Below are positions 17,538 through 25,645 of a DNA stretch of 64,000 nucleotides, piece by piece; the first letter of the stretch is position 1, and the number at the start of each line of letters is the position of its first letter. Where the stretch lies: assembly GCF_001307295.1 (NCBI RefSeq), contig NZ_CP012700.1:933001-997000 (forward strand), written 5' to 3'. The notes beneath the pieces were generated by a model. The model had not been told where the DNA came from. It did no database searches and saw only the letters and a list, made by a program, of their open reading frames with translations. The position numbers and the translations under genes were made by a program. This DNA comes from Sphingopyxis macrogoltabida. Lineage in GTDB: Bacteria > Pseudomonadota > Alphaproteobacteria > Sphingomonadales > Sphingomonadaceae.

Positions 17538-18164
17538 TCAGCCTGCGGCGCGTGCTGTACCATATTCGGTCCAGCCGAACGGACGCGGCGTCTTGGGAAC
17601 ATAGGCGGCGCCACGCCGGTCGACCGAAAATCCTGCGCGTTCATAGGCGTCGGCGATCGGCCGGGTCAGGTGGCAATTGCCGCCGATTCGCTTCCATACC
17701 GGCTCGATTCGGCGCTGCCATTTCGCGACGCCCGGGTCGGGCGCCTCGCCATGTTCGAGGAACAGCGCGGTCCCGCCGGGCTTGAGCACGCGGCGGATCT
17801 CGGCGAGCACCGCGGCCTGGTCGGCGACCGAGCAGAGAGTGAAGGTGGTGACGACGGTGTCGAAGCGCGCGCTTTCGAACGGCATCGCTTCGCCGACGCC
17901 GCCCCGGATGTCGGCGGTCATGCCGCGCGCCTGCGCCGCCGCGCGGCTCATCGCCAGCAATTCGGGCGAGGGATCGAGCCCGGTGAAACTTGCGATTCGC
18001 TTCGGCGCGTAAAATTCAATGTTGATGCCGCCGCCGCAGCCGAGTTCGAGCACGTCGCCCTGTGCATGCGGCACGATCTTGCTGCGCAGCTTCATGATCT
18101 GCCCCTGCGAGCAGGCGCATTTGATCAGCCTCGGTACCCCGTGACGCTCCCACCAACTCGCCAT
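17538..18164 (-). CDS. class I SAM-dependent methyltransferase
   Basis: A 208-residue methyltransferase. Motif I is VLELGCGGGINIEFY, motif II GLDPSPELL, motif IV FDTVVTTFTLCSV and post-motif VLKPGGTALFLEHG, the pattern of the UbiE/METTL7-like group that methylates small molecules or lipids. The N-terminal CACSQGQI segment is typical of the METTL7-like bacterial proteins. The substrate cannot be assigned. It is divergent from trxB with about 95 bp between the starts. Confidence 0.82.
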   Translation of the reverse strand: MASWWERHGVPRLIKCACSQGQIMKLRSKIVPHAQGDVLELGCGGGINIEFYAPKRIASFTGLDPSPELLAMSRAAAQARGMTADIRGGVGEAMPFESARFDTVVTTFTLCSVADQAAVLAEIRRVLKPGGTALFLEHGEAPDPGVAKWQRRIEPVWKRIGGNCHLTRPIADAYERAGFSVDRRGAAYVPKTPRPFGWTEYGTARAAG

Positions 18165-18260
18165 TTTCCCGACTCCCCTTGGCGCGGAAGGTGACCCTTG
18201 CTAGCGCGGTTGGCAACACCCATCTGTGCTTGTCCGTACAGTGCGCTGCAAAGGAAAATC

Positions 18261-19226
18261 ATGGCCGCCGTCCACCACACCAAGATGCTCATCCTCGGCT
18301 CGGGCCCTGCCGGCCTGTCCGCCGCCATCTATGCCGCGCGCGCCGGCATGATGCCGATCGTCGTGCAGGGGCTGCAGCCGGGCGGCCAGCTGACGATCAC
18401 CACCGATGTCGAAAACTACCCGGGTTTCGCCGAGGTGATCCAGGGCCCGTGGCTGATGGAACAGATGACCGCGCAGGCGACGCATGTCGGCACCAGTATG
18501 ATCTGGGACACGATCGTCGATGTCGACCTGTCGCAGCGGCCGTTCAAACTGACCGGCGACGGCGGCGACGTCTATATGGCCGAAACGCTGGTGATCGCGA
18601 CCGGGGCGCAGGCGAAATGGCTGGGCGTCGAGGGCGAGCAGGAACTGGGCGGCAAGGGCGTGTCGGCCTGCGCCACCTGCGACGGCTTTTTCTATCGCGG
18701 CAAGAAGGTCGTGGTAATCGGCGGCGGCAACACTGCGGTCGAGGAAGCGCTCTACCTCACCAACCATAGCGACGACGTGACGCTGATCCACCGCCGCGAC
18801 CACTTGCGCGCCGAGAAGATTTTGCAGGATCGGCTCTTCGCCAATCCAAAGATCAAGGTCCTGTGGAACAAGCGCGTCGACCGTTTCGTCGCGGGTGAGG
18901 GCGTTTCAGGCCTTGTCGGCGTCGACCTGATCGACACGGTGACCGGCGAAGCAAGCCACGAGCCGACCGACGGCGGCTTCGTCGCGATCGGCCACAGTCC
19001 ATCGACCGAGCTGTTCAAGGGCAAGCTGCCGCTCGACGCCGATGGCTATCTGGAGGTCACGCCGGGGACTTCGCTGACTTCGATCCCCGGCGTGTTCGCC
19101 GCGGGCGACGTCACCGACAAGGTCTATCGGCAGGCGGTCACCGCGGCGGGCATGGGCTGCATGGCGGCGCTCGACGCCGAACGCTTCCTCGCCGAAGCCG
19201 AATATCACGCGCTGGTCGACGCCTAG
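18261..19226 (+). CDS. trxB: thioredoxin-disulfide reductase
   Basis: NADPH-dependent flavoenzyme that keeps thioredoxin reduced. The 321-residue length is standard. FAD motif LGSGPAGLSAAIYAARA, redox-active CATC at Cys137/Cys140, NADPH motif VIGGGNTAVEEALYL, and the C-terminal FAD segment GVFAAGDVTDKVYRQAVTAA are all present. The ATG at 18261 follows an AAGGAAAATC ribosome site; 63 bp of open frame upstream is ignored. Its TAG stop shares the palindrome CTAG (19223-19226) with the stop of the convergent hydrolase gene. Confidence 0.96.
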   Translation: MAAVHHTKMLILGSGPAGLSAAIYAARAGMMPIVVQGLQPGGQLTITTDVENYPGFAEVIQGPWLMEQMTAQATHVGTSMIWDTIVDVDLSQRPFKLTGDGGDVYMAETLVIATGAQAKWLGVEGEQELGGKGVSACATCDGFFYRGKKVVVIGGGNTAVEEALYLTNHSDDVTLIHRRDHLRAEKILQDRLFANPKIKVLWNKRVDRFVAGEGVSGLVGVDLIDTVTGEASHEPTDGGFVAIGHSPSTELFKGKLPLDADGYLEVTPGTSLTSIPGVFAAGDVTDKVYRQAVTAAGMGCMAALDAERFLAEAEYHALVDA

Positions 19227-20038
19227 TCCGCGAGGGCGGTCCGAATCGAGCCCGCGAGGGCGGCCTGAATCCGCTGGAACAGCCAGTCGGCATCATCGCC
19301 GGCGAAGCTGTGCGACGGGCTGGCGAGGCGTTCGATCGACAAGTTGTCGGTCCGGCAATTTTCGATAAACGCCTGCGCCGTCCGGTCGCCGGTCGCGAGC
19401 AGGATCGTCGCGGGGCAGGCCAGCCCGGCAAGCGCTGCATCGAGGCGCGCCGGCAGACCGTCCGGGGCGGCGGGTGCCGCCGGTTTCCCGAGTGCCGCAA
19501 TTCCGCGGAAGAGCTTGGCGATATCGATTTCGCCCTTGAACAGCCGCAGCAGGCTCTTCGGGTCCTTCAACCGCGACAGATAGCGCGCGCGGATCGCCGA
19601 GGCGGGCGGCAATGCCGGCGCTTCCGCCTCGGCTTCGTCGCTCTCATAAGTCCAGGGGTTGGCGAGGAGCAGGGCGTCGAGCGCCAGGGGCTGATGAAGC
19701 AGCAGCGCACTCGCGGCATCGCAATTGCCGAATGCGACGATGCGGGTGAGCTGCGGCGCCGCGTCGCGAAACGCGGCAATCGCCGCCGCGATGTCGGGGC
19801 CGCTGTTCGTATAGCCGCCGTTCGCGCCTTCGCTGTCGCCGATGCCGCGGCGGTCGAAGCGGAACACCGGATAGCCGGCCGCCGCCACCCGCCCGGCGAG
19901 CATCGCCATGCCGCGGTGCGCGCCGCTGCGGATTTCGTTGCCGCCCGAGACGATCAGCAGGCCGGTCGTCCCCGGCGCTTCGTCGAGCGTCGCGGCGAGC
20001 ATGGCGCCGTCGCAGGCAAAGGTCAGCCGATGCCGCAT
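19223..20038 (-). CDS. exosortase A system-associated hydrolase 1
   Basis: A 271-residue alpha/beta-hydrolase-like protein. LLIVSGGNEIRSGAHRGMAM, the FRFDRRGIGDSEG turn and the segment VAFGNCDAASALLL in the nucleophile position follow the hydrolase-1 family found next to XrtA loci. The nucleophile is Cys in a GNCDA setting, as in that family. The role is presumably acyl or thioester hydrolysis linked to the acyl carrier protein and ligase nearby, by inference. ATG 20038 has GGAG six bases upstream; it overlaps the end of hydrolase 2 by 16 bp. The 3' end meets trxB at a shared CTAG. Confidence 0.83.
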   Translation of the reverse strand: MRHRLTFACDGAMLAATLDEAPGTTGLLIVSGGNEIRSGAHRGMAMLAGRVAAAGYPVFRFDRRGIGDSEGANGGYTNSGPDIAAAIAAFRDAAPQLTRIVAFGNCDAASALLLHQPLALDALLLANPWTYESDEAEAEAPALPPASAIRARYLSRLKDPKSLLRLFKGEIDIAKLFRGIAALGKPAAPAAPDGLPARLDAALAGLACPATILLATGDRTAQAFIENCRTDNLSIERLASPSHSFAGDDADWLFQRIQAALAGSIRTALAD

Positions 20039-20703
20039 GACCGGCTCCATTCCGAGATATCGGCTGCAATGGCTTGCGCCATCGAGCCATCCTCGCCCGG
20101 CTCGGCGCGGAGCCAGAGCGGGGTGCCCGCGATGCCGTCGGCGCCGAGCCCGATGCTGCACAGCGGGCTTACGGGCTGGGCCTCGGCTGCACCGAGCTGC
20201 TCCGTCATCGCGGGCGACAGGCGGTTGCCGGCGAGCAGCAGCGGCGCGGCCTTCGCTTCGGCCTGCAGGCTTTCGAGCGAGGTGGCGAGCCCCGCTTCGC
20301 GGTCGGCCGATACGCGTGCGCGCATCAGCGTGCGGAGCAGCGAGGCGCCGCCGACGGGCGCGAGGCGCCACCATGCGGTCGCCTTCGCCCGATGATCGAT
20401 CAGCGCGCCGCCGCGCACGGAAGCGACGATCACGGGACCGTCGATGCCCGCCGCCACCTCCGCAAGCGCATCCTGCCAGCGCGCGAGGTCGACATCGGCC
20501 AGCGGCACGAGGCTTTCATTCTGTCCGGGGAGGTCGGGAAGGAGCGCCGCGAAGCCGTCCGCGGCGAGCGCGCGCATCGCAAGCACCAGCGTGCGGCGGG
20601 TGCGGTTCGCTTCCTCGAACAGCGGCGGAACGATCAGGATCGTCGCGCGCGGGGTGCCGGCGGGATCAAAGCGGAGCTGCTGTTCGCCCATGCCGCTCCG
20701 CAT
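20023..20703 (-). CDS. exosortase A system-associated hydrolase 2
   Basis: A 226-residue alpha/beta-hydrolase-like protein. TILIVPPLFEEANRTRRTLV near the N-terminus and the LLPDLPGQNES turn match the hydrolase-2 family of XrtA loci. The nucleophile position is VASVRGGALI, so the active-site serine sits in a SVRGG context. Shortened relative to many members. It starts 5 bp after the acyl carrier protein stop and overlaps hydrolase 1, so the four minus-strand genes form a tight operon. ATG 20691 is an alternative start. Confidence 0.8.
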   Translation of the reverse strand: MRSGMGEQQLRFDPAGTPRATILIVPPLFEEANRTRRTLVLAMRALAADGFAALLPDLPGQNESLVPLADVDLARWQDALAEVAAGIDGPVIVASVRGGALIDHRAKATAWWRLAPVGGASLLRTLMRARVSADREAGLATSLESLQAEAKAAPLLLAGNRLSPAMTEQLGAAEAQPVSPLCSIGLGADGIAGTPLWLRAEPGEDGSMAQAIAADISEWSRSCGIG

Positions 20704-20708
20704 CCGCC

Positions 20709-20975
20709 TCAGCCGGCGACCTTGCGTTCGGAGAAGGCGAGGAGATTGCCGTAGGTTTCAAAGATTTCACCGTCGATCTCGTCATCGTCGATGAGGATGC
20801 CGAGGCGGTCCTCCATCTCGGTGAGCACCGTCGCCACTGCCATCGAATCGAACTCGGGCAGCTCGCCGAAGAGGCCGCCGTCGGCGGTCAGCGCAGCGGC
20901 GCGCTCTTCGCCGAGGCCGAGAACATCGGCGAGCAGCGCGCGCAAGGTGGCATCGACATTGATGTGATCGGTCAC
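20709..20975 (-). CDS. acyl carrier protein of the exosortase A locus
   Basis: An 88-residue carrier protein. The phosphopantetheine attachment serine is in EFDSMAVATVL, with helix 1 ATLRALLADVLGL and a strongly acidic helix 2-3 region (EMEDRLGILIDDDEIDGEIF). The start is the GTG at 20975, which overlaps the stop of the upstream GNAT gene as GTGA. With the acyl-CoA/AMP ligase and PLP decarboxylase across the divergent junction, it forms the small-molecule activation module known from XrtA loci, whose product is not established. Confidence 0.88.
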   Translation of the reverse strand: MTDHINVDATLRALLADVLGLGEERAAALTADGGLFGELPEFDSMAVATVLTEMEDRLGILIDDDEIDGEIFETYGNLLAFSERKVAG

Positions 20976-21991
20976 GTATCTTTCCCCAGCATGGAGCGGC
21001 CAAAAGCCTTCAGTGCCGGTCCCCATGCCGCGATGCGCGATGGATTGAAAGCCTCGATCCGCCACAGCGGTTCGTGGCGGTTCATCCAGTCGCGCTTGTA
21101 GGCGTCGTTGCCGGTGCCGAAATCGATGCGCTTCACGCCGTCGACCTCGATCACATGACGGAAGAGCGCGGCCGAGAGCAAGGTGCCGGGCGAGGCCTTC
21201 AGGCTGTCCTCGACATGCGCGAGCTTGTGGATGAAGGCGGTGCCGTCCTCGACCGTCCAATATTGCGCCGCCACCGGCTCGCCCGCGATCCGTGCGAGCC
21301 CCATGCGAAAGGTGCCGCGCGCGCTCTCGGCCTCGGCAAAGGCGCGCAGCAGGGCGGGGTCGCCTTCCTCGGGTTTCCAGCTTGCGGCATAGATTTGCTC
21401 ATAGGCGGCCCATGCGTCGGCATCGAAGACGTCGAACAGCGCGATATCGACGACGCCCTTCTTCGCCTTGCGCTTCACCGTATTCTTGAGCGCGCCGGGG
21501 CGGCTGTCCCACCAGCCATGATGATCCATATCGGAGAGGTCGAGCCAGTGGCGGTCGCCGGTCGGAAGCGCCTTCACCCACCAGCCGGCGGCACGCAGCG
21601 CATCGGCGATCGCGGCGCGGTCGGCATCGGGCACGGGATAGAGCGACACGCGAGCGGCCTGTTCGCGCAGCTTGCCGAACAGGTCGGCGAGCGCGGCCGT
21701 GCGATCCCCGGAACCGCGGAAAAGTGGCCGGATCGAGAAGCTGTACCAGTTGGTGAGGCCCGCGAAATGCCCTGGCCCTTCGCAGCGAAGTGGCAGCCAG
21801 GCGACGACGCCGTCGCTGGTGCCGCGAGCATCAACACGGCCGGCGCCCGCGAAGCCATGCGCTTCGAGCAGGTCGAACCATTCGCCGCGGTCGAAGGGCG
21901 AGGCAAAGCCCGTGGCGCGCGCATCCGCTGCCACTTTGCTATCATTAGCGGGATGTTCACCGTTCCCTTGCATGGTGCGGGCCTCTATCAC
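20972..21991 (-). CDS. FemAB/GNAT-family acyltransferase, exosortase A-linked
   Basis: A 339-residue protein whose C-terminal half is a GNAT (Acetyltransf_6) fold: IYAASWKPEEGDPALLRAFA, MGLARIAGEPVAAQYWTVED, FIHKLAHVEDSLKASPGTLL and IDFGTGNDAYKRDWM. Such FemAB-like proteins transfer amino-acyl or acyl groups to sugars or peptides. The GTG at 21991 is preferred because TAGGAG lies just before it; ATG 21973 is the alternative. Its start is only 17 bp from that of the divergent ligase, so each promoter must lie inside the other gene's 5' end. Confidence 0.8.
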   Translation of the reverse strand: MIEARTMQGNGEHPANDSKVAADARATGFASPFDRGEWFDLLEAHGFAGAGRVDARGTSDGVVAWLPLRCEGPGHFAGLTNWYSFSIRPLFRGSGDRTAALADLFGKLREQAARVSLYPVPDADRAAIADALRAAGWWVKALPTGDRHWLDLSDMDHHGWWDSRPGALKNTVKRKAKKGVVDIALFDVFDADAWAAYEQIYAASWKPEEGDPALLRAFAEAESARGTFRMGLARIAGEPVAAQYWTVEDGTAFIHKLAHVEDSLKASPGTLLSAALFRHVIEVDGVKRIDFGTGNDAYKRDWMNRHEPLWRIEAFNPSRIAAWGPALKAFGRSMLGKDT

Positions 21992-22008
21992 CAGTCTCCT
22001 AACAGCCG

Positions 22009-23541
22009 ATGACCAAAGCCGCAAAACCGCCCTCGCATCCGATCGATCATCTCGCCCGCTGCGGCGCGCCGGATGCGGCTGCGCTGCTGATCGGCGAGAA
22101 GGTAACGCGCTTTGCCGAACTCGACGCCGGTGTCGGGCGGCTCGCATCATGGCTGCTCGAACAGGCCGGCGGCCCGGGCGAGCGCGTTGCGAGCTGGAGC
22201 GCGAAGACGCGGCTCGCGTGCATGATGCCGCTCGCCGCGGCGCGCGCCGGGCTGATCCATGTGCCGGTGAATCCGCTGCTCAAAGGTCCGCAAGTCGCAT
22301 ATATTCTTGCCGATAGCGGCGCGAAGCTGCTCGTCACCAACAACGCCCGCGCCGATATGCTCGGCGACACGCGGCCGGACGAATGCGCGGTGCAGGATTT
22401 GAAGGTCGCCGAGGAAGTGATTGATTCGGATGGCGAGGGGCTGCCCCCGTCGCTGGCCGAACCCGACGATCTCGCGGCGATCCTTTATACGAGCGGTTCG
22501 ACCGGACGGCCGAAGGGCGTGATGCTGAGCCACGCCAATCTGTGGCTCGGCGCCGAAAGCGTCGCCTCTTATCTGAAACTCGCTCCCGAAGATCGGGTGC
22601 TCGGCGTTCTGCCGCTGAGTTTCGATTACGGGCAGAACCAGTTGCTCTCGACCTGGTTTGCCGGCGGCGCAGTCGCCCCGCTCGATTATCTTACTCCGCG
22701 CGATGTGGTGAAGGCGGTCGCGCGGCACGGCGCGACGACGCTCGCCGGGGTGCCGCCGCTCTGGGTGCAGCTTGTCGAGAGCGAATGGCCCTCCGAAACC
22801 GCCAGATTGCTGCGGCGATTGACGAACAGTGGCGGCGCGCTGACGCCTTCGCTGATCGACGCGATGCGGGCGACTTTCCCCAGCGCCGATATCTATCCGA
22901 TGTATGGGCTGACCGAGGCGTTCCGGTCGACCTATCTCGATCCGAAGTTCGTTGCCGACCATCCGACCTCGATGGGCCGCGCGATTCCGCATGCGGAAAT
23001 ATTGGTGTGCCGCCCCGACGGGACGATCACCGCCGATGAGGAGCCGGGCGAACTTGTCCATTGCGGGCCGCTGGTCGCCAAGGGCTATTGGCAGGACGCG
23101 GAGCGGACCGCGCAGCGCTTCAAGCCGGCGCCGAATGCGTCGCACTATGGCGGCCTGGCAGTCTGGTCGGGCGACACGGTGCGCCGCGATGCGAACCATC
23201 TGCTCTATTTCGTCGGCCGCGACGATGCGATGATCAAGACTGCGGGCAATCGCGTCAGCCCGACCGAGGTCGAGGATGTCGCGGTTGCGTCTGGGCTGAT
23301 CTTCGAGGCGGTGGCCTTCGGTGTTCCTGACCAGCGGCTCGGCGCGGCGATCATATTGATCGTGCGCGGCAAGGGCGGTGCGGCGGATGAGGAGGGGCTG
23401 GCGGCATATCTGCGCCAGAACCTGCCCAATTTCATGCAGCCGCAGGTGATCGAATGGCGGGGCGAACTGCCGCGCAATCCCAACGGCAAGCTCGACCGGG
23501 TTGCGATTGCCGCCGACTGGAGTCAGGAGGTGACGGCATGA
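22009..23541 (+). CDS. acyl-CoA ligase (AMP-forming), exosortase A system-associated
   Basis: A 510-residue adenylate-forming enzyme. ATP-binding motif LYTSGSTGRPKGVMLSH, YPMYGLTEAFRSTYL, the hinge region YFVGRDDAMIKTAGNRVSP and the C-terminal catalytic lysine in NPNGKLDRV are all present. It would activate a carboxylate for transfer to CoA or, more likely here, to the adjacent acyl carrier protein. It overlaps the PLP decarboxylase gene by ATGA. No convincing ribosome site precedes ATG 22009, and the upstream region is only the 17 bp shared with the divergent gene. Confidence 0.93.
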   Translation: MTKAAKPPSHPIDHLARCGAPDAAALLIGEKVTRFAELDAGVGRLASWLLEQAGGPGERVASWSAKTRLACMMPLAAARAGLIHVPVNPLLKGPQVAYILADSGAKLLVTNNARADMLGDTRPDECAVQDLKVAEEVIDSDGEGLPPSLAEPDDLAAILYTSGSTGRPKGVMLSHANLWLGAESVASYLKLAPEDRVLGVLPLSFDYGQNQLLSTWFAGGAVAPLDYLTPRDVVKAVARHGATTLAGVPPLWVQLVESEWPSETARLLRRLTNSGGALTPSLIDAMRATFPSADIYPMYGLTEAFRSTYLDPKFVADHPTSMGRAIPHAEILVCRPDGTITADEEPGELVHCGPLVAKGYWQDAERTAQRFKPAPNASHYGGLAVWSGDTVRRDANHLLYFVGRDDAMIKTAGNRVSPTEVEDVAVASGLIFEAVAFGVPDQRLGAAIILIVRGKGGAADEEGLAAYLRQNLPNFMQPQVIEWRGELPRNPNGKLDRVAIAADWSQEVTA

Positions 23542-24767
23542 AGCCGCACGGTCCGATCCCGCCCGGTTTTGCCGCCGACGACGACGGCATGCTGATGATC
23601 GGCAGCGACCGCGCCGAGGCGCTGGTCGATGCCGCGGGCGACACGCCGCTGTTCGTCTATGACAGCGCACTGCTGACCGCGCGCGTCGCCGAATGGCGGG
23701 CGGCGATGCCCGACAATGTCCAATTGCATTTCGCGATGAAGGCGAACCCCTATGCGCCACTGCTGGCCTATATGGCGCAGCTGGTCGACGGGTTCGATGT
23801 CGCGTCGGGGGGCGAGCTCAAGGCGGCGCTCGCCAGCGGCATGGCGGCGGAGCACATTAGCTTCGCGGGTCCGGGCAAGCGCGACCGCGAACTCGAAGCG
23901 GCGATTGCGGCGGGCGCGACGCTCAACCTCGAATCGGCTGGCGAAGCCGAACGCGCGCTGTCGATCGGCGCGCGGCTCGGCGTGACGCCGAAGCTCGCGG
24001 TACGGGTCAATCCCGATTTCGATCTCAAGGGATCGGGGATGAAGATGGGCGGCGGCGCCAAGCCGTTCGGGGTCGATGCCGACGACGTGCCGATACTGGT
24101 GCGCCGCCTGATCGATACCGGGGCCGACTGGCAGGGCTTTCATATTTTCGCAGGATCGCAGGCACTTGATGCGGGGGCGATTGCGGAGACACAGGCGCAG
24201 ACCGTCGCGCTGGCGGCGCGGCTGGCGAACGAGATCGGGGCGGTGCCGCCGCTCGTCAACCTCGGCGGCGGGATGGGGGTGCCTTATTTTCCGGGCGACA
24301 AGGCGGTCGATGCCGCCGCGGTCGGCGCGGCGCTTGCCGAGACGCTCGATGCGCGCGACCGGGCGCTCGAGGACAGCCGCTTCGCGATGGAACTTGGCCG
24401 CTGGCTTGTCGCCGAGGCGGGTGTTTACCTGACCCGCATCGTCGACCGGAAGGTCAGCCATGGCGAGACCTTCCTCGTCACCGACGGCGGGCTCCATCAC
24501 CAGCTCGCCGCGAGCGGCAATTTCGGGACGGTGATCCGTCGCAACTATCCGATCGCGGTCGTGAACCGCTTCGGCGGCGAGGCGGTCGAGACGGTTTCGG
24601 TCGTCGGCTGCCTCTGCACGCCGCTCGACCGTCTCGGCGACCAGGTCGCATTGCCGCGCGCCGATGTCGGCGACCTGATCGCGGTATTTCAGGCCGGTGC
24701 TTATGGCGCTTCGGCGAGCCCGGCGACGTTTCTTGGGCAGGGGCCGGCGCGCGAGATGCTCGTCTGA
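23538..24767 (+). CDS. PLP-dependent decarboxylase, exosortase A system-associated
   Basis: A 409-residue fold-III PLP enzyme of the ornithine/diaminopimelate decarboxylase group. The PLP lysine is in LHFAMKANPYAPLL, with FDVASGGELKAAL, FHIFAGSQ, NLGGGMGVPYF and the C-terminal GCLCTPLDRLGD (active-site Cys) and GAYGASASP. Its ATG overlaps the ligase stop. It likely makes an amine from an amino acid bound for the carrier-protein pathway of the locus; the substrate is unknown. Confidence 0.92.
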   Translation: MKPHGPIPPGFAADDDGMLMIGSDRAEALVDAAGDTPLFVYDSALLTARVAEWRAAMPDNVQLHFAMKANPYAPLLAYMAQLVDGFDVASGGELKAALASGMAAEHISFAGPGKRDRELEAAIAAGATLNLESAGEAERALSIGARLGVTPKLAVRVNPDFDLKGSGMKMGGGAKPFGVDADDVPILVRRLIDTGADWQGFHIFAGSQALDAGAIAETQAQTVALAARLANEIGAVPPLVNLGGGMGVPYFPGDKAVDAAAVGAALAETLDARDRALEDSRFAMELGRWLVAEAGVYLTRIVDRKVSHGETFLVTDGGLHHQLAASGNFGTVIRRNYPIAVVNRFGGEAVETVSVVGCLCTPLDRLGDQVALPRADVGDLIAVFQAGAYGASASPATFLGQGPAREMLV

Positions 24768-24940
24768 TCATTGCAGAGTTGTGTCAATACGGCACAGTTT
24801 GCGACGGGTGCGGTCCAAACTTATTCCAATACTAACGGTATGTTCACCCTTTTCGAGCATGGCTGATCCTGACGCAATGGCTGTCGTGGTAGGGGATGCC
24901 CTGCTGCGACGGGGCCAGCCGCTCGAAAGGTGATACGAAT

Positions 24941-25594
24941 ATGGCTTGCTTCTCCCCGCTTGGTGCCGCGCGCGCGGCCCTGCTTTCTGGCATCGCCGCG
25001 ACCGCGCTGACGGGATGCGCGTCGGTCGGGACGGCGCCGCAACTGCCGAGCGCGAGCTTCGTCGCCAATCAGGAAGGGCCGGGCGAGGAATATATCATCG
25101 GGCCGCTCGACGAGCTGCAGATATTCGTCTGGCGCAACCCCGAATTGGGCGGCAAGGTGCAGGTCCGCCCCGACGGGCGGATCACGACACCGCTGATCAC
25201 CGACATGCCCGCGGTCGGCAAGACGCCGACGATGCTGCAGCAGGACATCAAGCTGCAGCTCAGCCAATATATCACCGACCCGATCGTCAGCGTGATCGTC
25301 ACCAGCTTCAACAGCACCTTCTCGCAGCAGGTGCGCGTCGTCGGGGCGACCGAAAAGCCCGCATCGATCCCGTTCCGCGCCAACATGACCGTGCTCGACG
25401 CGATGATTGCGGTCGGCGGGCTCGGCGAATATGCGGCGGGCAACAAGGCGCGGCTGGTCCGTTACGACAAGGGCAGCGGCAAGCAGCATGAATATGGGCT
25501 GCGGCTTAACGACCTGATAAAGCGCGGCGATGTGAAGGCGAACGTCCGTCTGCAGCCGGGTGATGTGATCATCATTCCCGAAAGCATGTTCTGA
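24941..25594 (+). CDS. XrtA-system exopolysaccharide export lipoprotein (Wza-like)
   Basis: A 217-residue outer-membrane export protein. Signal peptide with lipobox ALTGC (Cys26), then the Poly_export domain (EEYIIGPLDELQIFVWRNPE, VQVRPDGRITTPLI) and an SLBB-type region (RVVGATEKPASIPFRANMTV). It is shorter than Wza and lacks the C-terminal transmembrane helix, as usual in XrtA loci. It follows 173 bp of non-coding DNA, so it may have its own promoter. It would carry polymer through the periplasm and outer membrane with the chain-length protein encoded next. Confidence 0.9.
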   Translation: MACFSPLGAARAALLSGIAATALTGCASVGTAPQLPSASFVANQEGPGEEYIIGPLDELQIFVWRNPELGGKVQVRPDGRITTPLITDMPAVGKTPTMLQQDIKLQLSQYITDPIVSVIVTSFNSTFSQQVRVVGATEKPASIPFRANMTVLDAMIAVGGLGEYAAGNKARLVRYDKGSGKQHEYGLRLNDLIKRGDVKANVRLQPGDVIIIPESMF

Positions 25595-25645
25595 CGCAGC
25601 CCGGCGCGCGCCTCCCGATCAACCCCCAAGGACTGACCCCGACCG

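Noticed and set aside
24768..24940. A sigma-54-like GGCAC...TTGC element before the export gene, at about 24800
   Set aside because: The GG and GC dinucleotides are two bases too close for a -24/-12 promoter.
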